The notes under the pieces: model-generated
The model's database searches: none
Told to the model about the DNA's origin: nothing
What the model saw: the letters and a program-made list of their open reading frames with translations, nothing else
Part shown: positions 29,631 through 39,847 of the stretch, one piece after another
Layout of the letters: each line of letters begins with the position of its first letter
Numbering within the stretch: position 1 is the first letter of the stretch
From: Devosia sp. A8/3-2
Lineage (GTDB): Bacteria > Pseudomonadota > Alphaproteobacteria > Rhizobiales > Devosiaceae
DNA length: 64,000 bases
Direction of reading: 5' to 3'
Assembly (NCBI GenBank): GCA_025452255.1
Contig: CP104974.1
Span: forward strand, 3,822,156-3,886,155
Program-made: the position numbers and the translations under genes

Positions 29631-31247
29631 ATGTCTGATGCCCTCACCAATGCTGCCGAATTTACCGTTTCCGAGATCGCCCGGGCGGTCAAACGAACGG
29701 TTGAGGATGAATTCGGGCATGTGCGGGTGCGCGGGGAAATCTCCGGCTATCGGGGACAGCATTCCTCGGGCCATGCCTATTTCACCCTCAAGGACGAAAA
29801 TGCCTCGATCGACGCGGTGGTGTGGAAGGGCAATTATGCCAAGCTGACCTTCAAGCCCGAGGAAGGGCTTGAAGTCATCGCCACCGGCCGGCTGACCACT
29901 TTCCCGCGCTCGTCGAAATATCAGATCGTCATCGACAATATCGAGCCCGCCGGCGCTGGCGCCCTGATGGCGCTGCTCGAAGAGCGTCGCAAGAAGCTCT
30001 CGGCCGAAGGCCTGTTCTGCGCGCGAGCGCAAGCGCGACCTGCCCTATCTGCCGCGCGTCATTGGCGTCGTCACCTCGCCCACTGGCGCGGTGATCCGCG
30101 ATATCCTGCATCGCCTCAATGACCGCTTCCCCAGTCATGTGCTGGTCTGGCCGGTGCGGGTGCAGGGCGATACCTGCGCGCCCGAAGTGGTCAACGCCAT
30201 CGAGGGTTTCAACGCGCTACTGCCCAATGGCTCCATTCCGCGCCCCGATATTCTGATCGTGGCGCGTGGCGGCGGCTCCATCGAGGACCTTTGGGGTTTC
30301 AACGAAGAGGCCGTGGTGCGCGCCGTGGCGGGCAGCGCCATTCCGATCATTTCGGCAGTGGGCCACGAAACCGATACGACGCTGATCGACTATGCCTCCG
30401 ACATGCGCGCCCCTACGCCCACCGCCGCGGCCGAAGCGGCCGTGCCGGTGCGGGCCGAACTGATCGGCTACGTGGACGATCTAGGCGGCCGCCAACGCCG
30501 AGCCGCACGACGGCTGACGCTGAGCGCCCGCGACCGGCTGCGGGCGGCCACCGCCGGCCTGCCCCGCCCCACTGATCTCGTCGCCACCCAACGCCAACGC
30601 CTCGATCACGCTGCGAGCAATCTGGGTGCAGCCCTGCGCCATTCGGTGCAGGCGCAGCGCGTGCAATTTTCACGCACCGAGCCGCGTCTGGTGCCGCAAT
30701 TGCTGGCTCGCCGCCAACTCGAAATGGCCGAACGGCTGGGCAATCTGGCTCTGCGCGGCAATGCGGGCCTGCGCAAGACCGTCAGAACGCGCCCGGTTGA
30801 CGCATGATCCCCGCGCCGAACGGCTGGCCAATGCCGCCGTGCGCCTCGTGGAGCGCAAGCGCGCCCTCCTCGACGCCATCGGCCCCAAACTTTCGCCCAA
30901 TGCCCTGCAGGGCCGAATTGCGCCATTCGCGCAGCCAATTGGCGCCGCTCGCGGCAAACCTGCTCACCAGCGCCACCCGGGCCATGGCCGACCGGCGCTC
31001 CGCGCTCAACCAGTCGTCCAAGCTCCTGCTCTCGCTCAGCTATAAAAGCGTGCTGGCGCGCGGCTATGCCGTGATCAAGGACGAGGCGGGCAATCTGGTG
31101 CAAGACAAGGCCGCGCTCTCGCCCGGCGATGCGGTAGCGATCGAGTTTGCCGATGGCGCCGTGGGGGCTACAATAGCGGGCAGCCCGGTTATCAAAAAGA
31201 AACCGCGTCCGCCATCGGATGGGGGCACGCAGGAAAGCCTCTTTTGA
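29631..31247 (+). CDS. xseA: Exodeoxyribonuclease VII large subunit (three frameshifts)
   Basis: About 538 residues once repaired. Starts with an OB-fold ([30 protein letters not shown]), then the catalytic domain with [32 protein letters not shown] and [28 protein letters not shown], then a long coiled region ending [15 protein letters not shown]. The enzyme degrades single-stranded DNA with XseB. Breaks: near 30020 (TTCTGCGCG for TTCGCGCG), 30792 (GTCAGAAC for GTCGAAC) and 30911 (CAGGGCC for CAGGCC). Start chosen at MSDALTN. Confidence 0.93.
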
Positions 31248-31297
31248 GCCGGCGATTTGATCGCTATATCCAGAGGTAGGTTGTCAGGAATTCGGCC

Positions 31298-31519
31298 ATG
31301 AACATTTTCGACAAAGGCTTTGCGCCCTCAGAAGCGGTGGTCCGCTATCTCGATGGAGATTATGTGGTGCTCAAGCCCGGCAGCTTTGTGCGCTGCGCCA
31401 TTTCCGGCAAGCCCATTCCCGTCGATGAATTGACCTATTGGAACGTCGACCGGCAGGAGGCCTATGCCGATGCGGCCAGCGCCCATGCGGCGTTCGAGCG
31501 GTACGGCATCGGAGCCTGA
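31298..31519 (+). CDS. DUF2093 family protein
   Basis: 73 residues, intact. GDYVVLKPGSFVRCAISGKPIPVDELTYWNVDRQEAY is the whole-family signature, with one cysteine. The family is small, restricted to alphaproteobacteria, and often follows xseA; no function is known. It lies 50 bases after xseA and one codon before the LpxB-related gene. Confidence 0.85.
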   Translation: MNIFDKGFAPSEAVVRYLDGDYVVLKPGSFVRCAISGKPIPVDELTYWNVDRQEAYADAASAHAAFERYGIGA

Positions 31520-31521
31520 TC

Positions 31522-32668
31522 GTGGCGGAAGCGTCAGTCCGCCTCAGATATCTGTTTATTTCCAACGGGCATGGCGAGGATTGGATCTCCGCGGCCATCG
31601 TCGCGCGTTTGCCCAAATGGATCGAGGCGGAAGCCTATCCGATGATCGGCGCCGGCAATGCCTATGCCAATGTGTGCCGCATTGTCGGGCCGCGGGCGAG
31701 CCCGGCTTCGGAAGGCTGGCGCAATGTGAAGGGCTCGCTGCGGCGGGACACGGCCACGGGCGGTCTGCGCACCGTGCCCCCTGCCCTGTCCTTCCTGCGC
31801 AAGATGCGCGGCAAATATGATCGCGTCGTCGTGGTTGGCGACATGGTCGGGGTCTTGGCGTGCACGGGCACCGGCCATCGCGACCTGATTTATCTCGATG
31901 TCTACAAGACCGGCGCGGCCCGGCTGTATTCCAGCCCCGAGCGCTGGGCCATCAAGCGGGCTTGCGCCACCGTCTTCTGCCGCAGCGATAATCTAGCCCG
32001 CACGCTGGAGCATATCGGGGTCGATGCTCGCTGCGCCGGCAATATCATGATGGATACGATCCCGAGTGGCGATTATGACGCCCGCGCCCGCCGCACCAAG
32101 TCAAATGCGGTCACGCTCTTGCCGGGCAGCCGCGCGCTGACGGCCGAGAGCTTTGCGCTACAGGTCGATGGCTTGCGCACCCTGCCGCCAGACTTGCGGC
32201 CCGATATTTTCCTCGCTGTGGCCGGCAGCATCAATGTGGACGATCTAGCCAAAAAAACCAGGCTGCGCTGCACCTCGATGCTGAGTGCTGAATCCGGCGA
32301 TCTGGGCGAATTATCCGATGGCACGCTCACCATTCACATGGCCAAGGGCAGCGCCATGGGCAACCTCTTGGCGGCTTCGGACTGGTACTATCACAGGCCG
32401 GCACCGCAACGGTGCAGGCACTGGGGCTGGGCAAACCCGCCATCACCGTGGTCAATCCCACGACCGCCGCTCGCGCTTTACCGATGAACAGATGTTGTTT
32501 GGGGAAGCCCGCATTGTAGTGCCGGCCGAACCGGCAGCGATCGGTCTGGCCCTGCGCCATCTGCTGCAAGATGACGGCGAACGCCGGCGCCTCGCCAATA
32601 TCGGCCGCGAACGCATCGGCGGGCTCGGCGCGATCCATGCCGTGCTGGATCGGTTGATGGAGCAGTAG
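31522..32668 (+). CDS. Lipid-A-disaccharide synthase-related glycosyltransferase (frameshifted)
   Basis: About 382 residues once repaired. YLFISNGHGEDWISAAIVARL and the C-terminal LSQAGTATVQALGLGKPAITV resemble the LpxB-related family, which is distinct from true LpxB. It probably transfers a sugar on a lipid acceptor, substrate unknown. Breaks: near 32384 (TCGGACTGG for GACCTGG, one C lost from CCTGG) and near 32465. The GTG at 31522, two bases after DUF2093, is the likely start. Confidence 0.78.
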
Positions 32669-32709
32669 GTCCCTCACCGTCACGAGGAAGCTGTGCGCGC
32701 GTCACACCC

Positions 32710-32780
32710 ACAGTGTCATTCCCTGCAAGCGGAACCCCTGTTTCGCTAAACGGAGGTTCCCGCTTTCGCGGAATGACATT
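32710..32780. repeat. Dispersed palindromic repeat, family D, copy 1
   Basis: Outer arms TCATTCC and GGAATGA enclose a second pair AGCGGAACC / GGTTCCCGCT. The end half (GGTTCC(C)GCTTTCGCGG(G)AATGACA) recurs at 63000-63022. It lies between convergent genes and can fold into a long hairpin. Confidence 0.7.
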
Positions 32781-32825
32781 GTGGAGGAATGGGCATGGTA
32801 CAAACCACACCCCTCTTGCTGCCCC

Positions 32826-33071
32826 CTACTTCTTATCCGTCTCCGGATCGAGCAGGCAGTGCAAATGCACGATGAAATACCGCGTCTGGGCGCTGTCGAC
32901 TGTCAGCTGCGCCTTCTGCCGCCACACCGCAAAGGCTGCGGCGTAATTGGGATAGACGCCGACAATATCGACCTTGTCGAGATCGGCGAAGGTCACGTCC
33001 TCAATGCTGGACAGTTCGCCGCCGATAACGAGGTGCAGAAGTTGCTTATTGGGTGCTTCTTTTTCGGCCAT
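32826..33071 (-). CDS. DUF4170 family protein
   Basis: 81 residues, intact. KQLLHLVIGGEL, DIVGVYPNYAAAFAVWRQKAQLTVDSAQTRYFIVHLH match the short alphaproteobacterial DUF4170 family. It is soluble and of unknown function. Eleven bases separate it from the upstream CysQ-like gene; the pair is conserved in relatives (from memory), which hints at a link. Confidence 0.82.
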   Translation of the reverse strand: MAEKEAPNKQLLHLVIGGELSSIEDVTFADLDKVDIVGVYPNYAAAFAVWRQKAQLTVDSAQTRYFIVHLHCLLDPETDKK

Positions 33072-33082
33072 TTGGCGCTCCG

Positions 33083-33922
33083 TCAGGTCAGTGTCGTTTC
33101 CTGCGGCGTCTCGGTTTCAGTGGGACAACCATAAACCTTGATCAGTGCCGCATGCACGAGCGGTTTTAGGCTCATGTCGCCAAGCGCCGCAAGCGCCCCG
33201 TGGCGCGTATCTCGCTTGTTAAATTGTGGGAACCCGGTGCACACATCGGCAAAGCCGATGCCGGCCTCGTCAAGGATGACGGCCGCCGCCGCGATATCCC
33301 AATCTCGGCTGCCGCGCTGCGACACGGCCGCATCGAGCTTGCCGGTCGCCACCTGCACCAGCCGGTAGGCCAGCGAGGGATACATCGGACCGCGCGAATA
33401 ATGCAGCCCCGATGACTGCATTTCCTGATGCACCGCGCCCGGCGCCGGGATCAGTGGCGGCGCACCGGCCCGGCGACTGCGCATGATGGGGTTGCCATTG
33501 AGCCGCGCGCCGCCACCTTTAATCGCATCATACATTTCGTCCCGCACGGGCGCATAGACCACCCCGGCCACCGGCACCCCGTTTTCGACCACCGCCAGCG
33601 ACACCGTCCAGCTATCCTCGCCACGCAGGAACCCGCGCGTGCCATCGATGGGATCGACGACGAAGACGCGCTCGCAATCGAGCCGGGACGGATTGTCGGC
33701 GGTTTCCTCGCTGAGCCAGCCATAATGGGGCCGCGCAGCCAGCAATGACGCAGCCAGATAGCGGTCGACCAATATATCGGCCTCGGTTACCGGGGAGTCG
33801 TGGTCCTTGGTCCAGCTCTTTACATCGCGGCGAAAAAAGCCGCTGGCAATAATACTGGCGGCCACCGCCGAAGAGCGGAGCAATTCGAGATCATCGCTAT
33901 AAATGCTGGAAACAAGGGTCAT
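33083..33922 (-). CDS. 3'(2'),5'-bisphosphate nucleotidase / inositol monophosphatase family (CysQ-like)
   Basis: 279 residues, intact. The metal site shows SEETAD (about residue 68) and VDPIDGTRGFLRGEDSWTVSLAV, with the later WDIAAAAVILDEAG closing the site. The family removes phosphate from PAP or inositol phosphates using magnesium; the substrate cannot be fixed here. ATG at 33922 is preferred to an upstream start at 33976. Confidence 0.85.
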   Translation of the reverse strand: MTLVSSIYSDDLELLRSSAVAASIIASGFFRRDVKSWTKDHDSPVTEADILVDRYLAASLLAARPHYGWLSEETADNPSRLDCERVFVVDPIDGTRGFLRGEDSWTVSLAVVENGVPVAGVVYAPVRDEMYDAIKGGGARLNGNPIMRSRRAGAPPLIPAPGAVHQEMQSSGLHYSRGPMYPSLAYRLVQVATGKLDAAVSQRGSRDWDIAAAAVILDEAGIGFADVCTGFPQFNKRDTRHGALAALGDMSLKPLVHAALIKVYGCPTETETPQETTLT

Positions 33923-34239
33923 TTTCCCTGCGCTTTTAGGCTGGCCGCCGGTTTTGAACAAGGCCAGTGCGAACACATTGCTTCGAGCGCTCGGGATAAG
34001 TGCTTAGCGTGGCGGCACAATTGGCGGCCCGAGCGCTCAAAACGGGCTGGTTAACAGACCCGTTCCACAATCGGTTAATCGCCCCCTACACCGAGTCAGG
34101 TCCTGCTAACCCTCTCGGAAAACAAGATAAACTTAACCGAACCGATTAAGGAGGCAGCTAAGGGGACGCGCTAAGGTGGGGCCATAAAAGAGAGCACAAA
34201 AACAGCTCTTGAAGTTGACAGGTATAAGGCGGAACAAAA
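33923..34239. other. Intergenic region with a large inverted repeat
   Basis: 317 bases between the divergent CysQ-like gene and the DUF6101 gene. Holds the inverted repeat 33985-34038 and, at the right, an A-rich leader with a ribosome site (AAGGCGGAAC) for DUF6101. No other feature was recognised. Confidence 0.5.
33985..34038. repeat. 11-bp perfect inverted repeat
   Basis: GAGCGCTCGGG (33985-33995) and CCCGAGCGCTC (34028-34038) are exact inverted copies 32 bases apart; each also contains the 8-bp palindrome GAGCGCTC. It may be a double operator or an RNA hairpin in the leader of the CysQ-like gene. Confidence 0.7.
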
Positions 34240-34755
34240 ATGGTTCATGGCGTTGCGATGGAAGGTTCATCGGTCGTTCTGGCGTTCGGCAAGCCGGCAA
34301 TAGCAGATCGCCGCTTCGTGGCCGCCAATGACAACGGTCCCAAGGACCCGGTCAAAACCGTTACCATTCGCAAAATGCTCGAACAGAGCGGCGTTTCCAT
34401 CAAGATCAAGGTGCCCGTCACCGAATTCATCGGCGTGGCCGTCGCAACGGCCATCTCCGAGGAAGGCGTGCTGATGAGCTCGATCGAGCTGGTCCATTCC
34501 GATAGCGAGCTGAACTATCGCGTGTTCGAAGAACAGGGCAATCACAACGTCGTCGCCGAATGGCAGAACTGGGGCAAGAAACTGCGCCTGCCGCTGTTCA
34601 TCAAGGCGGGCGATGGTCAATACCTGCCCTATAGCCAGCAGGTCGATGGCGTCATGCTGGGCAGCTCGGCCGGCCGCCGCAAGCTCGCCGCCGAAGCCAA
34701 TCGCCGCCCCCGCTTCCTCAACCGCCGCAAGCCCGGCCAGACCGAAGCCAACTAA
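34240..34755 (+). CDS. DUF6101-like protein
   Basis: 171 residues. No membrane segment or catalytic motif is seen. The centre TIRKMLEQSGVSIKIKVPVTEFIGVAVAT and VELVHSDSELNYRVFEE-like text (here IELVHSDSELNYRVFEE) fits the Rhizobiales DUF6101 family, and the tail is basic (RRPRFLNRRKPGQ). A role is not known. It is expressed from its own promoter region and ended by a strong terminator. Confidence 0.65.
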   Translation: MVHGVAMEGSSVVLAFGKPAIADRRFVAANDNGPKDPVKTVTIRKMLEQSGVSIKIKVPVTEFIGVAVATAISEEGVLMSSIELVHSDSELNYRVFEEQGNHNVVAEWQNWGKKLRLPLFIKAGDGQYLPYSQQVDGVMLGSSAGRRKLAAEANRRPRFLNRRKPGQTEAN

Positions 34756-34772
34756 TTTCTTTGCCTCCAAAG

Positions 34773-34818
34773 CAAAACAAAGGGGTTAGCCGGTGGTGCG
34801 GCTAGCCCCTTTGTTTTT
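34773..34818. terminator. Bidirectional terminator between DUF6101 and ubiA
   Basis: CAAAGGGGTTAGCCG (34778-34792) pairs with CGGCTAGCCCCTTTG (34799-34813) with one G-U pair. T5 follows on the plus strand and TTTT on the minus strand, so both convergent genes are served. Confidence 0.85.
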
Positions 34819-34827
34819 GGCACAATC

Positions 34828-35772
34828 CTACCAAACCCACTCCGCCAGCAGCGCCAGCACCAGCGCGATACCGACATAGTGGTTGCTGTAAAACCGTATC
34901 CCCGGATTTTCCCGCACGCCCGCATCGAGCGTCCACACCTGCCGGGCCAAAATCCCCGCCGCAACCAGCGACAGCACAAAGAACACCAATCCCGCACCCA
35001 CCATGGTCGCCCCCGCCAGCCACAGCAGATAGGCGCCCGCATAAAATCCAGACACGATCGGTCGCGTCTTGCTGCCAAACAGGCGCGCAGTGGATTTGAC
35101 CCCGATCAGCGCGTCATCCTCGATATCCTGCAGCGCGTAGAGCGTGTCATAGCCAATGACCCATAGGATCGTGCCGAAATAGACCAGCAGGATCGCCACC
35201 GAAAAGCCGCCGGTCTGGCTGCTCCAGCCCACCAGCGCGCCATAGGAAAAGGCCAGCCCCAAAAACGCCTGCGGCCACCGGGTCACCCGCTTCATAAACG
35301 GATAGATCGCCACCAGCGCTAGCGAAGCCACCCCGGCAATGACAGTGAAGCGATTGAACTGGAACAGGACAATCGCGCCCAGCAGCGCCTGCGCCACGAG
35401 GAAAATCAGCGCTTCCTTGGCCGTAACTCGGCCCGAAGGGATGGGGCGCGAGCGGGTGCGCGCCACCTGCATGTCGATATCGCGGTCGACAATGTCGTTA
35501 AAAGTGCAGCCGGCGCCGCGCATCAGGGCTGCGCCGATAAACATCAATATGCAGGCGATCCAGTCAAAGCCGCGCGCCGGATTGGCCACCGCCGCCAGCG
35601 CCAGCCCCCGTGTGCAGGGCCAGAACAGCAGCCAGATGCCGATCGGCCGATCCCACCGCGCCAGCCGCGCATAGGGCTTGAGCCAATCGGGGGCATAGCG
35701 ATCCACCCAATTGCCCGATTGGGCATCGGCGACAGTGCCGGGGGCGGGAGGGGTTTCATTGCTGTTGGTCAT
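34828..35772 (-). CDS. ubiA: 4-hydroxybenzoate polyprenyltransferase
   Basis: 314 residues, intact. The first prenyl-diphosphate motif is GCTFNDIVDRDIDMQVARTRSRPIPSG-like (NDxxDxxxD), the second ALQDIEDDALIGVKSTA (DxxxD). About eight membrane helices. It attaches the polyprenyl tail to 4-hydroxybenzoate in ubiquinone synthesis. Start MTNSN is preferred over a frame-open extension. Confidence 0.93.
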   Translation of the reverse strand: MTNSNETPPAPGTVADAQSGNWVDRYAPDWLKPYARLARWDRPIGIWLLFWPCTRGLALAAVANPARGFDWIACILMFIGAALMRGAGCTFNDIVDRDIDMQVARTRSRPIPSGRVTAKEALIFLVAQALLGAIVLFQFNRFTVIAGVASLALVAIYPFMKRVTRWPQAFLGLAFSYGALVGWSSQTGGFSVAILLVYFGTILWVIGYDTLYALQDIEDDALIGVKSTARLFGSKTRPIVSGFYAGAYLLWLAGATMVGAGLVFFVLSLVAAGILARQVWTLDAGVRENPGIRFYSNHYVGIALVLALLAEWVW

Positions 35773-35870
35773 CGTGCTCGCCAAAAACCACAAGGCGGAT
35801 AGTCCCGGCCTTGATCAAACGACAGCTTCAGTCCTAACTGCGCCGTGACAGCCAATCAACACACTTGCCC

Positions 35871-36621
35871 ATGCCCCGCACCCACGCATCCCTACCGCGC
35901 CTGCATATCGAACCCGACCTTGCCGCCCATGCCCAACTCACCACGGGCAAGGACCAATCGCTCTATCTCGCCGCCGTTTTGCGCAAAAGCGTGGGCGATG
36001 AAGTCGTGCTGTTCAATGGCCGCGATGGTGCGTGGCTGGCCCGCCTCGCCAGCGATTCCAAAAAATCGGTGACACTCGATCTGGTCGAGCAGATCGCGCC
36101 GCAGACCCCAGTTTCCGATCTTTGGTATGGTTTTGCCCCGCTCAAGACCGAACGGCTGGATTATGTGGTGCAAAAAGCCGTCGAGATGGGCGCGGGCATT
36201 ATCCAGCCCGTCCTGACCAAATTCACCCGTGTCAGCCGCCTTAGGCATGAAAAACTGCTGGCCAATGCCATCGAAGCCGCCGAACAATGCGAAGTGCTCA
36301 GCGTCCCCGGGATCGCCACCGAGATTACCACTGGACCGCCTGATCGATGGCTGGGCCGCCGAACAAGGCGAGCGCCGCCTGATCCCGGCCGATGAAAGCG
36401 CCACGTCCGCCTCCCCGCTCGAAACCCTGATCTCACTGCGCGGCCAGCCCATTGGCGTGCTGATCGGCCCCGAAGGCGGGTTTTCCGACGACGAGCGCAC
36501 CAAGCTGCGCGCTCAAAACTTCGTCATTCCGGTCAGCTCGGGCCCCAGAATTCTGCGCGCCGATACCGCTGCGGTGGCCGCTTTGGCCGTGATTCAAGCG
36601 ACCATCGGTGATTGGCGATAA
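35871..36621 (+). CDS. rsmE: 16S rRNA (uracil(1498)-N(3))-methyltransferase (frameshifted)
   Basis: About 250 residues once repaired. PUA-like N-terminal domain, then the SPOUT domain with KTERLDYVVQKAVEMGAGIIQPV and the knot GVLIGPEGGFSDDE plus LGPRILRADTA-like end (here SSGPRILRADTAAVAAL). The frame breaks near 36332: ACCACTGG for ACCCTGG (extra A at a CCTGG site), giving ITLDRLIDGWAAEQGERRLI. Divergent from ubiA. Confidence 0.93.
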
Positions 36622-36695
36622 AAGCCGATTGCTTTCGGCTTGCGCCTCGCTATGTTCGCGCCCAACAATGACCCCCTCATCGCAAGAGGACTTTA

Positions 36696-38066
36696 ATGGC
36701 CGGCGCCGAAACATTTTCGCCCCTGATTGAATCGCGGGCCGACCTCATCGACGGCATGGCGCAGGGCAATAAGCCCGCCGAGCAATGGCGCATCGGCACC
36801 GAGCACGAAAAACACGTGTTCCACACCAATCCGCTCCGCCCGGTGGCCTATGAGGGACCGGACGGCATCCGCGCTTTGCTCGATGGCGTCGCCGAATGCA
36901 CCGGCTGGGAGCCCTTTTTCGACGAAGGCAATCCCATCGGCCTGTGGGATATGGAGGCTCACGGCGGCATTTCGCTCGAGCCGGGTGGGCAGTTCGAACT
37001 GTCCGGCGCGCCGCAGCCCGACCTGCATGCCACCGCCGCCGAGACCGCCGAGCATATGCGTGTGGTCAAGGAGGTCGGCGCCCCGCTCGACATTCATTTC
37101 CTTGGCACGGGTGTCACCCCGCTCTGGAGCGTGCCCGAAATCGAAGTCATGCCCAAGTCGCGCTATGGCATCATGGCGCCCTATATGGACAAGGTCGGCA
37201 CGCTCGGCACCTCGATGATGTTCCGTTCGGCCACGGTGCAGACCAATCTCGATTTTTCCAGCGAAGCGGACATGGTCAAGAAGTTCCGCGTCTCGCTGGC
37301 GCTACAGCCGGTGGCCACCGCGCTCTTTGCCAATTCGCCCTTTGCCGATGGCAAGGACACCGGCTATCTCAGCTTCCGCAGCCATATCTGGCTCAATACC
37401 GACAATTCGCGCACCGGCATGCTGCCCTTCGTGTTTGAAGAAGGGTTCGGCTTCGAGCAATATGCCGATTATGCGCTGGATGTGCCGATGTATTTCGTCC
37501 TCCGTGATGGCCACTACATCAACGTCGCCGGCGAAAGCTTCCGCGCCTTCCTCGAAGGCAAGCTGCCGCAACTGCCCGGCGAAAAGCCGACACGGCGCGA
37601 CTGGAACTACCATCTGGGCACCATTTTCCCCGAAGTGCGGCTCAAGCAATTCCTTGAAATGCGCGGCGCCGATATGGGCGACGAAAAATCCGTCACCGCG
37701 CTCTCGGCCTTCTGGGTCGGGCTGCTCTATGACGATGTTTCGCTCGAAGCCGCCTATGAGCTGATCGAGCCCCTGGACCGATGAAGAGCGCGAGTATATG
37801 CGCCGCGAAGTCCCGCGCTCGGGCCTCAATACCCCCATGACCGCTCCAATCTCTACGACATCGCCGCCCGGGCCGTCGGCATTGCCGAAGCGGGCCTCGT
37901 GCGCCGCAACCGCCGCAACGCCAAGGGCCAGGACAGAAACCATCCATCTGGCCCCCTCGAAGAAACCATCCGCCTCGCCAAATCCCCCGCCGAACGGTGG
38001 CTCGAGAAATTCCACGGCGAGTGGCATGGCGACCTGACCCGGATTTTCAAAGAAGCCGAGATGTAA
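36696..38066 (+). CDS. gshA: Glutamate-cysteine ligase, class found in plants and alphaproteobacteria (several frameshifts)
   Basis: About 457 residues. First step of glutathione synthesis. Conserved blocks: [28 protein letters not shown] and [34 protein letters not shown]. The C-terminal part is broken near 37775 (CCCCTGG for CCCTGG), 37845, 37937 (GACAGAAACC for GACGAAACC) and 37958 (C5 for C6). Repaired it reads [18 protein letters not shown]...[19 protein letters not shown]. Follows rsmE by 74 bases. Confidence 0.92.
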
Positions 38067-38118
38067 TTTTTGCTCGTTGAAGGTGGGGAAAAGCAGGCAC
38101 GGCCCTGCCCCCACCACG

Positions 38119-38219
38119 GCGTCATTCCGGCGCAGGCCGGAATCCATGCTGAAGACCGTCCCCAAGCCGGATGGTACGGCGCACCACGGACTGGATCCCG
38201 GCCTTCGCCGGGATGACAT
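38119..38219. repeat. Dispersed palindromic repeat, family A, copy 2
   Basis: Arms GGCGTCATTCCGGCGCAGGCC and GGCCTTCGCCGGGATGAC; the left arm is nearly identical to the copy at 165. The 361-base gap between gshA and purD consists of this repeat, the family B repeat and about 80 bases of purD leader. Confidence 0.85.
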
Positions 38220-38241
38220 CGGGGGTGGAAGCGGTTTCGTC

Positions 38242-38344
38242 CCCACCCACAATTCTCCCTCGGGCCTGACCCGAGGGCCATTCCCCACCCGGCACAAGCG
38301 GCGAGCGGCCCTCGGATCAAGTCCGAGGGAGACGCGGTGGGTGG
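38242..38344. repeat. Dispersed palindromic repeat, family B, copy 2
   Basis: CTCCCTCGGGCCTGACCCGAGGG at the left and CCCTCGGATCAAGTCCGAGGGAG at the right flank CCCGGCACAAGCGGCGAG. Each arm is itself a hairpin, so the element can fold as two small stems or one long one. Same layout at 40797 and 46823. Confidence 0.85.
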
Positions 38345-38427
38345 AATGGACTGAGGCCAAACCCCAAAAGTCTTGCCTCCCCGCTCTATCTCGTGCATCA
38401 CCCGCCAATAGCGGCGGAGGCAAAAGC

Positions 38428-39711
38428 ATGCGGGTTCTGGTCATTGGCGGCGGCAGGCGCGAACATGCCTCGGCGTGGAAAATCGCGCAGTCGCCCAAGC
38501 TTACCAAGCTGTTGATCGCGCCGGGCAATGGCGGCACTGATGCAGTGGCCGAAAATCTGCCCGTCGATATCACCGACCATGACGCCGTGATCGCCCTCTG
38601 CCACCAACATTCCATCGATTTCGTGGTCGTCGGCCCCGATGCCCGTGTCGTTGCAGGCCTCGGCGATGATCTCCGCGCCGCCGGCTTCCCCTGCTTCTGC
38701 CCCTCCAAAGCGGCCGGTCAGCTCGAAGGCTCCAAGGGCTTTACCAAGGCGCTCTGCGACGAGATGGATATTCCCACCGCCGCCTATGGCCGTTTCGACA
38801 ACGAAGCCGCCGCGCTGGCCCATATCTACACGCATGGCGCGCCCATCGTGATCAAGGCCGATGGCCCGGCCGCGGGCAAGGGCGTCACCGTGGCGATGAG
38901 CGTCGAGGAAGCCGAAGAGGCCGTGATCGATTGCTTTGCCGGTGCCTTTGGCGCTTCGGGCGCCGAAGTGGTGATCGAGGAATTCATGGAGGGCGAGGAA
39001 GTCAGCCTCTTCGTGCTCTGCGACGGCACCAATATCCTGCCGCTGACCACCGCGCAGGACCACAAGCGCGCCTTTGATGGCGATAACGGCCCCAATACCG
39101 GCGGCATGGGCGCCTATTCGCCCGCCGATGTGATGACAAGCGAGCAATATGACGATGCCATGGCCCGCATCATCAGAGCCGACCGTGCGGGGGCTCACGG
39201 CACGCGGCACGCCCTATCAGGGCGTGCTCTATGCCGGGCTTATGCTCACCGCCGACGGCCCGAAGCTCGTCGAATACAATGCCCGCTTCGGCGATCCCGA
39301 AACGCAGGTGATGATGATGCGGCTCGATAGCGATCTGCTGGAGCTGCTTTTGCCACCGCCACCGGCACGCTGGCAGGGCAGAATGTGGTCTGGAAGGACC
39401 AATATGCTGTTACCGTCATCATGGCGACGAATGGCTATCCCGGCGATTACGGCAAAGGCAGCGAGATCAAAAATGCCGAGGGTCTGAACACACCGGACCT
39501 GCATGTCTTTCATGCGGGAACGCGCCACGACGGGACGCGTTTACTTGCTGCCGGCGGGCGCGTGCTGAATGTCACCGCTTTGGGCTCTACCGTGAAAGAG
39601 GCGCAGCAGCGTGCTTACGCAGGCGTGGACCAGATTGTTTGGCCAGAGGGCTTTTGCCGCCGAGATATCGGCTGGCGGCAGATTGCGCGAGAATTCACCA
39701 CATCGGCGTGA
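38428..39711 (+). CDS. purD: Phosphoribosylamine-glycine ligase (frameshifted)
   Basis: About 427 residues. Second step of purine synthesis. N-terminal GGGRREHA (usually GGREHA) and [18 protein letters not shown]-grasp with [29 protein letters not shown] and [12 protein letters not shown]. Breaks: near 39175 (ATCAGAGCC for ATCGAGCC) and near 39353 (TTGCCACC for TTGGCCACC). Repaired middle reads [21 protein letters not shown]. The ATG at 38428 is chosen; an upstream open frame is only the repeats. Confidence 0.94.
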
Positions 39712-39847
39712 ACCCTTTCGCAATCCGGGCGACCTACCCTATCTTCCACCCGGGAAGACGCCTCAGCCACGCCCGCTGACCCCATTGCAAATCCGGGGCA
39801 AGGCGCTGGTGGACGGGCTTCACCCGGATGGCAAGGAGCGGGCCAGA

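Noticed and set aside
38077-38427. N-terminal extension of purD through the repeats
   Set aside because: Translates family A and B repeats; PurD begins at the nucleotide-binding sequence at 38428.
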